NCBI GenBank assembly: GCA_022577435.1
Contig: JAKOON010000015.1
Span: 17,201,830 to 17,265,829 of the forward strand
Direction of reading: 5' to 3'
Origin: Embiotoca jacksoni
Taxonomy: Eukaryota > Chordata > Actinopteri > Embiotocidae
DNA length: 64,000 nt
Shown here piece after piece: positions 25,987 through 40,167 of this stretch. The notes under the pieces were generated by a model. The model did no database searches. It saw only the letters and a list, made by a program, of their open reading frames with translations, and was not told the origin of the DNA. Position numbers and translations under genes: made by a program. Position 1 is the first letter of the stretch, and each line of letters opens with the position of its first letter.

Positions 25987-28491
25987 CATACTATAGCATG
26001 TTGTCCGAAATATGAAAAAAAAAGTCATACTATAGCATTAAAATGTATTAATGGGAGTTTGTGTTAGTTCGGACAGAAATCCAAGAAGATTTAGACACCC
26101 TTTATTTTTTGTTAGTGATTTTTATTTTTGTTTGAGTTTTTGTTTTGTATTGTTGTCGTTGACCTCTGGTTTGGTATTAGTATGACTGCATTTACAACGC
26201 AAATCCGCAACCAGCAAACCCGCAACCATGTCGCTTACCCTTAGGGGGACTCACCCTCCGTGAACCGTGTGGCTTACCTTTATCATACTATAGCATCCAA
26301 ATCATGAAAAAAAAAAAGTGACACAAAAGACTCCACTAAAATACAACATTTTTCGCCTTGAGAGACACGTGTACCAACTTTCATGAGTTTTTGAATATGA
26401 TAAAGCCTCCAAAAATCCAGTTCTTTGTGGAGAATAATAATAATCGCTTGAATAACAATAGGGCTTTCGCACTATCTGTGCTCGGGCCCTAATTAATTCA
26501 ATCTTGTGGCTTTATTCATGTTTTCATCTAATTTGAATTTTAAAACAAATCTATCTTTGCAGCGTAGTTTATTGCAGTCCAAAATGAGTGGAAGGGATTC
26601 CAAGAAGGGGTTTTAATTCATATGAACTTTAAACCTTTAAAAGAAAAAAAGTACCTTATGTTGTTTTACCGCTCCAAATCATCCTGCGTATAGTTTTTAG
26701 TCTCAAAGGAGTCATTGACCTCCTTCCCAAAACATTTACCTCAGGAAAATAATGAACTGTTGAGCAGACATAAAGGGAGGCCATCCGCATTGAAATGATG
26801 AGCCGCACTGGACCCGCCACCTTTTAAACCCAGATCTCATCCTCTGACTGTCCTCCAGATACCTGACTCATCCTCAGTCTGACCTTTGGTTTGATGTATT
26901 CCACCTGCGGCAGGTTTTAAAGTGAAGATAAAATAGTGGAGGGTGCAGCCAGACATGAACTGACGTTTGCTGTGTAAAGTGTATTTTTCTAAAGTCGAAA
27001 CTGCCACCGTACGACGGAGCTTTAGTCCAAATATTCCATTCAATGGCGCCTTTGATGTCGCGAGGCTTGATCAAACAGGCCTACAGAGGTGGAGCACCGA
27101 TGAAGGGCAGAGATAAACTACTCCACCATGCTGCTTAAGGAAAACTGATTTCAGCTTACTTTAACCAACATCCACAAAAAGTCCAGAGCATCAAGTGAAG
27201 GAACCACAACTAATTTGATTTTTAATTTTAAAATCTGTCCAGATGAATGCCAAAATAAAAGGGTCAAACAATGACAAACAATATAAATGATTTGGTTTAA
27301 TGTGATCATGCTAACCTTTATCAGATATATTTTCACCCGCTCAGCATCTTTTATTAGTATTATCAGTGTCTGCCTTTTTATTTAATCAGGTTTTTGTTTC
27401 TAACTTATTGTGTATTACTGTACCAGTTTTTGAAAATTTACGTAAATCTCCCTTTCATCATATAATCACGGTATACAAAAGAACTGTGACAATAATCAGA
27501 CTTAAATGGCTATATCCTTCAGTTCTGTATTTAGATGTATAGTTAATGTGAAGATTTTTTTATTCACTGGATTCTTGCAAATCCAAAGAGCATTTCTGGT
27601 GCCCATTCATCCATTACAAAGGTGAATACAAAAGACTGTAAGAATTAACAGTGAATCTGAAAGACTGAATACTGACTAATATACAATAGCTTTATTAAAA
27701 CACGTCCAGGTCTTTAATCCAGCACCGGCCTATTCAACAGTCACACACTGTTCATTAAGTCTCCCTTTTTTGTGTCAGTCATATCTCACCTCGGCCGTAG
27801 CTCAGCTGGGCACACGTGATAAGAACACCATTGTGGGTCTTTTCAATTAATTTCTGAGATGAAAAATATATAATCCTCATCCTTCATGCCGGGATGCCTC
27901 CCCAGATTACAACACAATCTGTATAAATCATGAAATTTATGAACAAGAAGTTTGAGTTTGCAGAGAGCTGCCAGTCATACCGTGTGGCTCTGGGCACTGA
28001 TGAATACTCACGCAGAAGCATAACAAAGACAATTAAGGGTTGAAGTGTGTGTTTATGTTCTACTTCTTGTGGTCTTTTATTCTAAACGATATTCTAAAAT
28101 AATCATAGCACTTTACGCCCCGGGGCTGCTGGGTAAATATTTGCATGAAATCAGATGCTGTATGCTGTTTGTTTAAGTACTTATTAATATTCATGTCACT
28201 AAAGTGAACTAAATTGAAGGAGTATAACTTGCCTGAGAATCATTAGGCTTTTAAGTTTTCATTAACAGTTATCCATGGGCACATTGCTGCTTATTGCTAA
28301 TACAGCATGGATTTATTGCTAATAACGTGAGTATACCCATGAACTTTAGCACTGTAGACAAGTAAGTCGATGATGTTAAAACTCCGATGGAATGCTAATG
28401 GGTGGTCCAAATGTTATGTGATCTTGGGATTTATGCATCAATATCGGATCATTAAAGTGGAGATCGATTTGAATGAGTAAATTGATTTTGG

Positions 28492-28827
28492 TTAACCCAG
28501 CCCTATCTCAGTCTGTAGTCCACAGCTGTTCAAATCCGTAGCAACTTTATGCTTCCTCTTTATGTACCCTAAAGCATCATGGGAGCTATATTTCATGTTT
28601 TCAATCTCCTTTCTAATGTCCAAAGTCGCCTTTAAACAACTGAGGTACCTTTGCTTCACAGTAATGACAATTTTCAAGAAATTCCTCAAGGTGTCTCTCT
28701 GTTTTCGTAACAAAGTCTGCCTAAGTCCCATATCTCCTTTCCTGCTCTGTACAAAGTGGATGAGCAAACATTGCATCATGAGTTTCTGCCCCAGCAGTGA
28801 CAAGTATCTAAACGTGTGATGCCACAA
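28492..28827 (-). other. Unrecognised 111-codon open frame
   Basis: The frame begins MWHHTFRYLSLLGQKLM and continues with a charged, helix-like middle (RKQRDTLRNFLKIV, LDIRKEIENMK). No domain or family was recognised, and splice sites are not evident. Minus-strand sequence just beyond the stop reads TAGGGCTGGG, a string often seen at the ends of fish transposons, so it may be mobile-element derived. Protein status is unproven; the opposite strand is also open over much of the same stretch. Confidence 0.15.
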
Positions 28828-29679
28828 CGCAATGACACACTGAAATGAAGTGTCGTTGTCTGTCTCAGTTAGTCACCCAGACACACTGTAAATCCCTCTG
28901 TTCCACTTTTTTTGCACCAATAAACATGACAGTTGCCTTCTAACGGCTTCAGTCGGCTTTAAAGGGACCACAAAGATGGAAAATAATGAAAAAAAAAAAA
29001 GATACGTCCAAAAGAACCTGAGAGTGAATATTGTCTATTGGGAGATGGGTTAAAAGTCTTTTCTGTGCTTTCTTTACTATACAGCCTGTTAAACACACTT
29101 GGTCCAGCTTAATTAATGATCCTTGAAGAATCTGAGTGTTTTGAAGACAGGGTTGTGGTGTTTTTTTGTTTTTTTTATCCTTTGAGACTCTCTGGCCAAC
29201 ATTGACCAATATTCATATACACAGTTGTAGTCGGCTGTGTTGGGAAGGTTATTTTTGATATGTAATAGAGTACAGATTACTAATTACTCTTTATAAATGT
29301 AATAAGTAATGTAACTATTTTAACTATTATATCGAAGTAATGTAAATAAGAATCGTGGAGCTGGTTTAATCTACTGGAACAAGCCTCAGGAGGCTGACTT
29401 GATGACTTCAACAGCAATATATATTGACCCACTCGATGGAGGAGTGTTTTATTAATCTGTCTGTTCGCTCGTATGCCTGCTATTATTCTCACCCTACAGT
29501 TTAGTGCTTAGAACTGGACAATAAAGCGAAAAAGTTCTAAAAAAAAAAATAATTTAAACTAGTCAGTGTAAATCTCCCAACAGTACTCAACTCTGATTAC
29601 TGTCATAACTTTAATTAAAAGATCTTTAATATAACCTGAATTAAGATCAAGCAGCAACCAACCATAATGTCCCCCTTTT

Positions 29680-29930
29680 GTTTGTGAGCTGCCTTTCTGA
29701 AGCCTCAAGTTCAGCATTTTGGCCGTCGCCATCTTGCTCTTTTGGAGCCAGTAGTGACCATATTTGGACAAGCTGGGGAGGAGCTAACAGTCAATCTGAC
29801 GCAATCGGACTGGGATCATGAGGACACTACGCCCCCACCTGACTGCACTACAGACCTGTCAATCAAACAGACACCCCTCCAAATATACGGCGGCCTAATA
29901 TCTAATTAATAATGTAATTATTTTCAGATG
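29680..29930 (-). repeat. Same family, inverted 3' fragment
   Basis: On the minus strand it reads GGGGTGTCTGTTTGATTGACAGG, then TCCTCCCCAGCTTGTCCAAATATGG and GAGCAAGATGGCGACGGCCA, matching the 19085-19260 segment of the first copy. Confidence 0.65.
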
Positions 29931-31299
29931 GATCGCCAGATAACTAAAAAGAAGAAGGGATTTTAGTGAATACCACCATAATGAAAAAGCCATGAACGTT
30001 TTTTGGGTTTTTTTGTCGGATGATAATCTATAGAGATTTTCTTTGTAATTTAATGATACGTCTGAGTAAAATGTTTCCAGTAGCCTCATATTCCCTCTGT
30101 CCTTATGCCAGTGCATTTCCAGCATTACATTACCTGCCTGCTAACTTGCTTATGCGTTACCCTTTGTGGCGTCTGGGCGCATTTCAAAAGGCTGTTGACA
30201 AGCACCAGTTTTCTCATGACTAATGGTGTGTTCAGGCAGCTGGGAAGTGAGAAAGTTTTGATTTGGTAACCTCCGACCTCCCAGTTGAGAGCTTTCACAT
30301 GACAACAACAAAGAGGCAACACGGCAGCCTGCAGAAAATCTGCTCTATATCTGCTGTCTGATACAGAAAAGTGACAAACAACCCAGTCACCCAATTTAGA
30401 CCATCACGGAGACGAAATGGAGTTCAGAGGGTCATTAGTATTTGTGTATTACATTTCTAGATATAATTTTTTAGCAGATAACGTTTAAAACAGCAAGCAA
30501 AGTAACGGTTGTGTAGGATGACTGTTACGACTTGTCTTTGTCTGTCAGCACAGTAATTAGTTGTTTAACAGCACAACACCCTGCTGTAACTAGTTTGACC
30601 TAAATTAACCATGAAGTGATTATTTTTGTGCTCAGCGTGTATATCGCTACCTTTCACCACAAACGCTGCCATGAGTGACATCAAACCGCCTTCATAAACC
30701 TCCAACTTTCCTATGTGGTAAATTCCCAGTTCGACAGGCGTTCAGATGTGCCCCCCCCTCCCTGAAACTTTCCCACTTCCCAGTTGCTCCTGAATGCATC
30801 GTTAACCACTTGATCGCTGAGCATTTCGTGTGTACGACATCGCTCATGTGTTCCATTTGAAACCAACATAAAGGACTGTTTTCTCGCTTCTTTTCTTGGT
30901 GCCCTTAACATGACATGTAACCTTGAGAAAGTTGCCATTACTATCAGGTTGGCCTTTTATCTCTTTTTGTGTGTGTTTCACCACACAACTATGCAACAGC
31001 TAAATTTAGGCCCGTCACTTGGGCTGTTTTTCACTTGACATGCTTCACGTCACTCTTTTGTTGTACTGAGAGATACACACGATTCAAATCTCTCTGACAG
31101 AAAGCACCAAATGTGATAGTGCTGTCTTTTCCTCTCGTGATTAATTGAATTAGGCATAAGCGACATGCATACGAACACTGTCGGAGCTCAGACAGACATT
31201 AGAGGCGACCTGAACGACTCAGTAATTTCAACACTCAGAATCATCAAATGAGCTTCATAAAAGAGCACTGTATTGACTTGCTATTGCAGAGGTCATTTA

Positions 31300-31660
31300 A
31301 TTTTTTTAATTTATTTATTTTTTATTCAAAAGGAAATTTAATAGCCTAATGAGAGCAATCAATTTTAGGAATTGTCAGCAGAATTAATTGAGAGGTACAT
31401 GCCCTGACTGTTTTGATTGTGGAAATGGTGTGAAAATCCACTCCCTGAATTGAAAGTTAATGGGCCAGGTGGACACATACGGACAGCCAAGCCATCAGGC
31501 AGAGCAATTCATTAGCAAAACAGCATTTCCATTTCTGTCTCTTTTTTTTGTCAAAAATGATGAAAACCATGACATGAGGGCATTTAATACGGTGAAATGG
31601 GCAGAGGCTGGCAATGTTATGCACTAATAGACTGGACCGATGCTTTTATTTATTCTCTTA
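31300..31660. promoter_or_regulatory. Candidate conserved regulatory element
   Basis: A compact tract with several homeodomain-type cores (CAATTAATTGAGAG-like, CATTTAATAC, TTCATTAGC), no simple repeats after the first 30 bases and no transposon motifs. It is a guess from composition. Confidence 0.25.
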
Positions 31661-33134
31661 TCATCACAGGATGAAGAAACTATAAATCTTTACTGTTTGT
31701 CCAAGACGTGCCCGAGATCTCAGGCCATGTTTTTCTCATAGTGGAAATGCCATTTAAGGATTGTGTTCTTACACCGTATGTGTCAGATAGAGTGTTAATT
31801 AATGAGCTTCAGAAGTGCTGTAGGTGTATTTTCTCTTTGAATGAAGGCAAAGCCGCTCCTTCCAGCTGTATCCAGTCTTAATGAAAAGCTAACCAGGTTT
31901 AGCTTCATATGTGACATGCAAACATGTGTAATGGAAACGTGTGAATAGCTTTACTGTGTTCATGTCCACACACGTCCATGGACAACTTCTTGTGAGCGAG
32001 TCCGCGGTTGTAAGGCAGCATTTCAGAATACCATGCGGCCTCTGGCATAAAAACAAGTGCTTGACCTTGTGTGGGGTCCATTTGCTCTCACAAGGTTTGG
32101 CTCCCTCCCACATATATGTGTGAATAAAAGGCAGCTTCTCTTTGTGAATACTTGCTTTACTGAAGAAATTTCACAACACAGGAAAGAAGTATCAAGCTTC
32201 CTATGCAACTCCCAGCAGAAATGAAAAAGCAAATTTACCAAACTTTTTCTTAATAGATGGAATATTTTCATCTTGGCATGTTTATTAAACACTTAAGTAT
32301 GTATTTGTTAATAAAATAATAACATTTTACAAAGACATTAAGTCCACCAATGCATATTTTTTGAAAATACTTGCTGGTTTGAGTTTTTAATGTTACCTCT
32401 AATTTGCGTAATCAAGGAGCAGCTGGGAGAATTGACCAATTTTTGACCCTGTTCTGCTTTTACAGTATCATGCTGCACTTTACTGAAACAATTTAATTTC
32501 TATCTTAAAACAGCAGGAGGGGGTTTGGGATGATTGAGGTTCACACCTTCTCCATCTCTGCTGCACACCGGCTGATGCAATGTGAGATTCGTCATCGCTA
32601 TCACTCAGCTGAGATCAGGCATTCGCGGATATATGACTCCACAGCGAGTCAGATTTCATCAATCTTCAATTCAACCTGTGTTTTAGAGCAATTTACGGTT
32701 GGACGTACTGAGTGTGATTTCTCTAATTATCTCAGTATCTGTCAAACCTGAATCAGTAGCGCTGTATTTGGAGTCACCCTCCCCCCTGTAGTAACAAATC
32801 AGACTGAAAGACTCAGCGAGACACCTGATTTTTGTCAGGTGGAAACCTCCTGCTCCTTCTGCACATCACTGATGGGTTACAGACGTTCTCCTTCTTAGTT
32901 GAGCCTGAAGAAGCACATTAGGAGTCTCATACGGAAGATACAGAGATCATTTTTGACATACAGAACGCTGATAAATAAACTTTTCTCGCCATCCCAAATT
33001 CTGCATTTTTAGTTAACTTAAACACACAATTGTGTTTTCATCGTAATGATGTTATATTTCTTTTAGGTGACCAAACTCTTCTGCTATTCTTATTTCTTAT
33101 TTGTATGCCTTTGCATCGGCAACAGGCTAGATAT

Positions 33135-33730
33135 TATGCTTTCCCCGGGTTGTCCGTCCGTCACGTTCTTTTGAACACAATATCTCAAGAAAGCTTTTTC
33201 GAGAATTTCCTCAAACTTGGCAAAACCATTCACATGATACCAAGGATGAACTGATTCGAGTTTGGTGGTCAAAGTTTAAGGTCACTGTGACCTCATGTCC
33301 TTCTCATCCATCTGTTGCGTTCGCGTAAATGCGGTATCTCAAGACCACTTTGACAGAATTTCTTTAAACTTGGCAAAAACATTCACTTAGTACCAGTGAT
33401 GAACTACTAAAATATCGGTGGTCAAAGGTTAAAGGTTAAGGTTACTGTCCCATCACATTGGCCCAGACTTGTAAACGCTGTATTTCCGGAACTTTTGGAG
33501 GGAATTTCTTCAGATTTGTCACAAATTGTAAATTTAACTCAATGATGAACTGATTGATTGTCAAAGGTCAAAAGTCTCTACGACTTCACATCCGTTTCCC
33601 ACTATGAACCTGATATGTTAGGAACACCTTGAGGAAATCCGTACAAATGTGAAACAAACATGTATGTACATGCATGTACATGAACTGCATTTACACCACA
33701 ACCTGAGTGCTAAGCGGAGGAATATAACCT
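33135..33730 (+). repeat. Degenerate tandem repeat, about three units of 150-160 bp
   Basis: The string ATCTCAAGAA/ATCTCAAGAC, then TTTCNTCAAACTTGGCAAAA, ATTCAC, a GATGAACTGATT-like motif and GGTGGTCAAAGGTTAAGGT recurs starting near 33180, 33340 and 33480, with increasing divergence. A closing GCTAAGCGGAGGAATATAAC resembles the edge of a known fish repeat. Unit limits are approximate. Confidence 0.65.
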
Positions 33731-36214
33731 CTAAGTGGTAATTCAAGTTGTTCTTATTTTTGTGATTTATTATTAAAAAACACAGAACAATTTAAAAGTC
33801 TGAAATGCTGACCAAAAATAAATTGCGAAAATACACACAAACAGCCATGAAAACACGTCTATGTAAAGATGACAGAAGAGATTTAATACAGAAGCAGATT
33901 GATGCTTATGATCTTATCTCTCAGTGACACCGACTGAAGTAACCTGGAATAATACTGTAGAGATGTTTGGTTGCCAATTTCTACCACATCGATCCACATG
34001 ATGAAGGGTGTAATGAAGAATGGCATGAAAAATTTATGGAAGACATGCTTTTATGCTTTTAAATGCTTCTTTGATGGGATGAAATTGATGGCATCAATCT
34101 CTTGTTCCTCGTTCTACTCTGTAAACATCAGATACGTTATCTGCATTTAAAGAACAGCAACACAATGGCATCATTCTTTAAAGACAGTCTGGATATCGAA
34201 GAAAATAGTATGACATCTGTGACGTCAGGCTGAGGCGCAAAAAGAAACTTGTTCAGGTTACTTCAAGATGAAGAACAGAGACAAATCGAGATGATTGAAA
34301 GGCTGCGAATTGTGATCTGGGCCGCCAGAAACGAGCAACAGGCTAAATTTCTTTGTTCTTATCTCTCTCACAAAATGAATAGAAGCGAAAGGGGAGAGAA
34401 ATTGAACACCTGTCTGTCGAAGTTCATCTTCTTCCGTTTGAAATCTGTGTTGTTCTTCAAAATGAGAGAAATGCCAGAGGTATACCACTCTGACCTGGGC
34501 TCCTTTTAAAGTTTTGTGTGGAAATATAGAGGAAAAACAAACAATGGTTTTCTCTGATTTAATAGAGGTCTTCGTGTGTACAATCACCTGCAAACTTCAC
34601 ATCACCCGCAAAAAAATGTCTAAGCTGATCTACTAACGACGTACAGCGAGGATTGTGTCTTTCAAATGTGCAATTTAACACACAATGTCCATTTTGAATG
34701 TTTGCCTGAATACCTATGTAATATTGGGTGTTTCTACTTGAACGTGCGAAATACTGGGAGTGGAAATGCAAATACATAAATTTAGCACCCGCAATAACAT
34801 CAACAAAACCTGAAAGTGGAAATAGGAGAAGTGATTTTGTGTGTATTTTAGTGTAACTAAAGAGCACATTTAAATCTGATGTACACATTTGCAGAGATGG
34901 CTGCTCTTATTGTGGTGAGAAGGAGACGCAGGGAAATCAAAGAAGAAGTAGAGAAGTCTTTACTCCGCAAAACAAGTGCAAAATAAATGTGCAAAGCTTT
35001 GGAACAGTAAATCAGGCCCTAAGCGTTTAAATTGAATCCTTTTAAGTAATAAGAAAAAACATACAATACTCGTGCACAGCTGTGGTTCTTAAAACACACA
35101 ACAAAGTACACAAATTGCTACACATATTCAATTTGTGGATGTCGGTTGATTTTGGCTTTTTAAGCGTGAGGATTATATAAAGTCACGGAACTAATGAGCA
35201 GTCTGGAGTTTGTTAGCAACTTTCACTCATCAGGCGAATCCCGCTTTAAAAAAATAAAGATAAAGAGTTTTGCTAGAACGTCTTAAATAATTCATACATG
35301 ATGTAATTCAGCATAAAAATTCCTCTTCTTTTTTTTTTTTTTTTTCTCTTTCTCGCGGAGAGTGATACCTTTTCTCGTATTGTCCATTAAATAAGACTAG
35401 TGCCAGTTGATTACATACTGTATCTTGGTAGCCTGAAATCTCCACTGGTTATGTTGCAATTATACTCCCACGAGCAAATAGCTACCCCTCGTAAAACAGC
35501 AAATTGCTCTTTTTTGCTTCAGTTTTCATGCCGTTTAAAAGAATATGATGTAAGATGTTAATCAGTGAGCTCTACAGGGGCTTGGACACGGGCTCGATCA
35601 CCAACTGGGCAAACCGAGCAACTCCCCAGACGTCCCGCAGAGCCGCAGCACCTCCCAAAGCTCCAGGGATACTCCGTGTTATTTGGGTCTACCTCATCTG
35701 ATTAACAGCACATACCCTGAAGTATACAGAATATTAATGAGGGCAGGTCCTCTGTCCTCCATTTTGTAGACTCATATTGACTCTGTGTCTAAATCTAGTT
35801 TTGAGGGAAAGGTTGTTTTATCAGGTCGCTTCTGGTGTTTCTCTTTTTTTTTCTTTTCAAATAATTAACACATAGAAGAGTTCAGGCAACATGGTGCTAA
35901 TTCATTGTTGACACACTGTCAGACTACAACTGACAATTATTATTGCAGAGGTAAAATGTCAGGGAGGTTTTACAATTTTAGAAACCAAATATTAACCCTA
36001 ATGTGACAACTTGTACCACAGAAGTTTTGACATTTTTGCGTGAAGAAATAGCTTTTTAATTTTCAACTGATTTTCTGCCAGTTGACAAATCGACCAATCG
36101 TTTCATTTCTAGACTGTTTGTGGTTTCTTCGTAAAACTGACACGTTCAGTGGAGGGTCAAGAGGAACCTCACAACAATTTTTTTGCATACATTGGCCGAT
36201 TGATTAGGACGTTA

Positions 36215-36350
36215 ATGTAATTGGTTAGGTTAGGTTAGCTGTTTCGTCCTGCTTACCGTCTTTATGCTAAGCTAAAATAAGTTACTGCTGGCTGCAGCCT
36301 TATATAAACAAACAAACAGACAAACAAAACAGCGAATAGGCATATTTTCC
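36215..36350 (+). repeat. Teleost dispersed repeat (TTTATGCTAAGCTAAGC family), copy 2
   Basis: Contains GGTTAGCTGTTTCGTCC, TCTTTATGCTAAGCTAA, GCTGGCTGCAGCC and AGCGAATAGGCATATTTTCC; a more diverged relative of the copy at 3588, with a CAAA insertion run. Confidence 0.6.
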
Positions 36351-39300
36351 AGCTACTATTCTCTTATAATAATTCAGTGCTCGGTTCGTTAAATACAAGA
36401 GGTGTATCCTATTAGTGCAAGGGGCCAACAAATAGATGTGATAATAATGTAACCAACGGGACATTTTACAGACACCTTACATTACTAAGTAAAATCTAAT
36501 AAATGCCAACCAACCCTTTTAAATCACACTCTTTTCATTTTACAGATTTTCTGACGTATTCTTAATTAGCTTTATAAGATTTAGATTTTGCATCATCCTC
36601 TTGCTACTGAGTGTTGAATTTTTAGCCCAGTTCTGTTCCAGCTGGTGTCCACCTGTGTTTAAAACGCACCTTATTTTTCAGCATCGGCCTAAAAGGCGTA
36701 TTCAAAACCCAGACTGAAGTTGTGGTCGGGCCTGCAGCCAACAAACCGTTGGCTCGCAGGATAAAAAGCACTTCACACTGACCGGAACAAATACACTAAG
36801 AGCAACTCTAGCCCCGGGCTCCTATCAGGTGCCTGATAACACTAATAGCCTTTGTGTTGGTAAGAACACATACGTTGAAAATAACATGTTGCGTTCACAT
36901 GCATTTTAAAAGATTTTCCATGCCAACAACGACTGCCTGCATCAATCTCACATTTCATTTTATGGCTCTCCTCTTCCTACTTCTGGTTGTTTAGTGTTTC
37001 CATATTGCAGAGAGTATCCTGATGTAGTTTGAAGGCAGAGAGCAGCGTTCTGCGTAGCCCGGGGTTTCGATATGTTTGAGGGCTTTCATACAGCTTCAGT
37101 CAAAGTGACACGCCGCTTGAAAGACCGAAGATCTGATGCGAGCTGCCTCTGCACATTACAGAAGCTGGCTCACACTAAGCTGATGTTTGAGTTGTCTGCA
37201 GAGAAGGTCTTAAAATCAGTCTGTTACTCCCATCATTAATCCCCTTTATAGTTAATAACGTGCATTTGGAGAGGAGGCGCTCTGCTTGTGTTTTGGTGGA
37301 TTTTAAAACCACTGGTCAGCTGGTTGTTGTCTGTCCAGATGTAACACATGTATTGAACTTTTTTCATGTCGGTATCAGATTGTAATTTTAGTGTATCTCA
37401 GGGATCTGTTCCACTAATTTGTCTGCTATTGTGGTGTAGCAATTAGACCGAGTGAGTATTTTGTGAAAAAATAAGCAATTCAAAAAGTAAGATGTGGACA
37501 TTAGTGGTTAAAATGTGCTGCAAAATGTTCTAAGACTGGGATCGGTCAGATACTTTTATTTGATATCAGAGTATCAAGGATGTAATGTGTGTCTTGTGTA
37601 GAATTGCTGCCGGTTTGGGTATAATTTAAACTTTCTGCACTGTGGTAGACCACAGACACAAAGTGAAGTGTGAAAAATGGTGTGGAAAATATCACAAAAT
37701 AAACACACACAAAAAACAGATGCAATTTGTTAAGCCCTGCGGGAGAGGTTTAAACAAAAAACAACAAGGGGTGCATTTGCTTGAAAACAACAAAGGAAAC
37801 AGAAAGAAATCAATCAAACATGATCCATACCAAATTTAATACGTATCCCTGCAGTTGTTTTGGTGTGTGTTAAACCTCCCATCAGCTGGAGGATTGGGTC
37901 AGAGGCAGAGTGCTCCGTTTGGATCCACACATTAAGGGCACAGAATGAAAACATATCATGTACTGTTGTCTAAATGACATCTCTTTACAGCACGGAGGTG
38001 ATCAGCATTAGTCACCATTCATCCCTAATTGCCTTTGTATTCTGTACATGCAGTAGTCATAGAGAAGGACAGAAAATCGGGTGAGTATCCCATTTAAAGG
38101 AGAGAAATACTGCCTCCACATGTCATAAAGTTGATATTACATGCAAAGTGCTGTGTCAGAATGTCGTGGCTTTTTTTTTATATTTGCGGCTCCATTATTA
38201 CGCTGTAATGTTTTTAAATCCCTACAGGTGGCAGCAGATAGCTGAGATGTATTTATAAGAACATCTTTATGGTTTTCTCTGACTCAGCTTGTTTTCTGTT
38301 CCTCTGTAGCCCCTGACATGCAGCTCCTTATTAAGTGTAAAACTAACGCACAACTTTGAGAGCTGCAAGTGAGGCAAGAACATTAAAAGCCTCAAAGCAT
38401 CAAGCAAACGAAACACACCTCAAAAAGACATTTAAAAACAATTAAAAACAGAAAAGAAGCACACAAAATTAAAAAAAAAAAAAAATGAAATAGAAACAAG
38501 CTAAAATAGCATCATGTATTTATGAAATAAAAGGATAAAAGTGACAGTGCAGTGTAAGACATAAAATACAGAAATAAGTTGCAGTGCAAAATGTTAATCG
38601 AGATCCTCAAATGTGGTCAATGAAAGGCTGCAGCAAAGACAGTATTTACATCTCACAGCATCATTTATATGTATCTTACAGGACATTTGCAGATTTACAG
38701 GCGATCGAAGAAAAACATGACTGACTATGATGTCAATCTAATTAGTGGTGCACATGTATTGGACTTGGATTTTGTTTTAATGTTCATTTACAGAAGTGTG
38801 TTTGAACAGTTTAAACCGCTTTCATTTGTAAACTGACTTTTCTCTTCTGAGTTCAATTTTAATTATTTGTGTGATTTCTGTCAACATGTGGTCAGGGAAT
38901 ATTTTTTCTGGGGTTATGCTGATGAGGCAGAGGTGAAATGTTGTCACTGGTCTGGCAGGCAAACACCGGACTCCGAGCAGAACTAAGGCCTCTTTGTGCT
39001 TGCTGATGATAAAAGTTGGTTGCGACGACATCTGGCAGCGACACTTCACGTCTGCAGCGGTGACGACGAGCCTGTGGTCTGAATTGCATTGTGTAAATCA
39101 TCAGTGAAGAATGACATCTTTATGATGCGGACGCCGTGGGGGACGGGACACTGCATCCTCTCTTCATGCTGTTACGTAATGAATATGCATATGGATGCGT
39201 CTCTGTGTGTCCCTGTGTGCGCTGATGTGTGTGTGGTTGTATGTGAGCTTAGCCAGACTCCTCCACATCTCTGCCTACGCAGATTAATATCTGCGGTCCA

Positions 39301-40055
39301 CAAAGGGAGCCCTGTGTGCCGAGCCGGACAGACTCTGGGGACAATGAGTGCACTGTGACAACACCAAGCCAACTGATACGCACCCACTTGGTCCTGAGAT
39401 TATAGGAAGCACAGGCTTTCTGCACTAAAGGTGATAATTGAATGACGGAGCTCTCCCAAGTTTTCTCAAAGCTTTTCTTCCGAGTCATTCAGCGTCACTG
39501 CAGAGAAGTCCGTGTCTTTGATGTTTGAGCCTCTGCCTGGGCTGCTTTCACATGAAAAGTGGCCTGTTTACGGCTCGATATATATATACATATATATATA
39601 TTTTATTTTTTTATTTTTTTAAGAAGAAGAAGAATAATGTATTTGATAAAACACAAGGTCAAAGAATAGTAAAGTTGGTGAGACTCCACAGAGCTGCATT
39701 TTTAATCAGGCAGCTGCCACACTCTGTTTTTGTTTGACTTTCTTCTGTCTGAACTGGACAGAAATTATAATGATTATGTAATATACATGCCATAAAGCTA
39801 TAGAGTCAGAAGAAGAGGTTGGTTTCAAAACGATGCTACTCAGTCAGCGTATCTTTTCTTGTTAGTCACACTGATCTCCGCTGAACACATTGCACCTCAC
39901 CTCCACCGCGCCGCTGACCTGCACTCTTCTCCCGTCACCCAGAAACCAGTGTGCACATCAGGACTGTATGTTGCCTTCTGGTACAGTAGTGGAGGAGGTA
40001 ATACGAGCTATTTTAAAACCTCCCACAGTGGAGGATGCACATGTGAATCCTCCCG

Positions 40056-40167
<112 letters not shown>

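Larger units (their letters stand above)
23828..26492. mobile_element. Older inverted-repeat element hosting Tc1 copy 1
   Basis: Left part 23828-24161 and right part 25774-26492 share inverted similarity: CGGGCCCTCGCAC and TATTATTCTCC with ACTCATGAAAGTTGGT-like sequence on the left, and AACTTTCATGAG, GGAGAATAATAATAATC and GCTCGGGCCC on the right. A second inverted motif pair (ATGCTATAATATGA / TCATACTATAGCAT) lies in the right part. The Tc1 insertion at 24162-25771 splits it. I recognise the sequence as a repeat common in teleosts but cannot name its superfamily; limits are approximate. Confidence 0.6.

Noticed and set aside
27795..27870. TAGCTCAGCTGGG, resembling a tRNA A box
   Set aside because: No B box at a suitable distance and no cloverleaf pairing.
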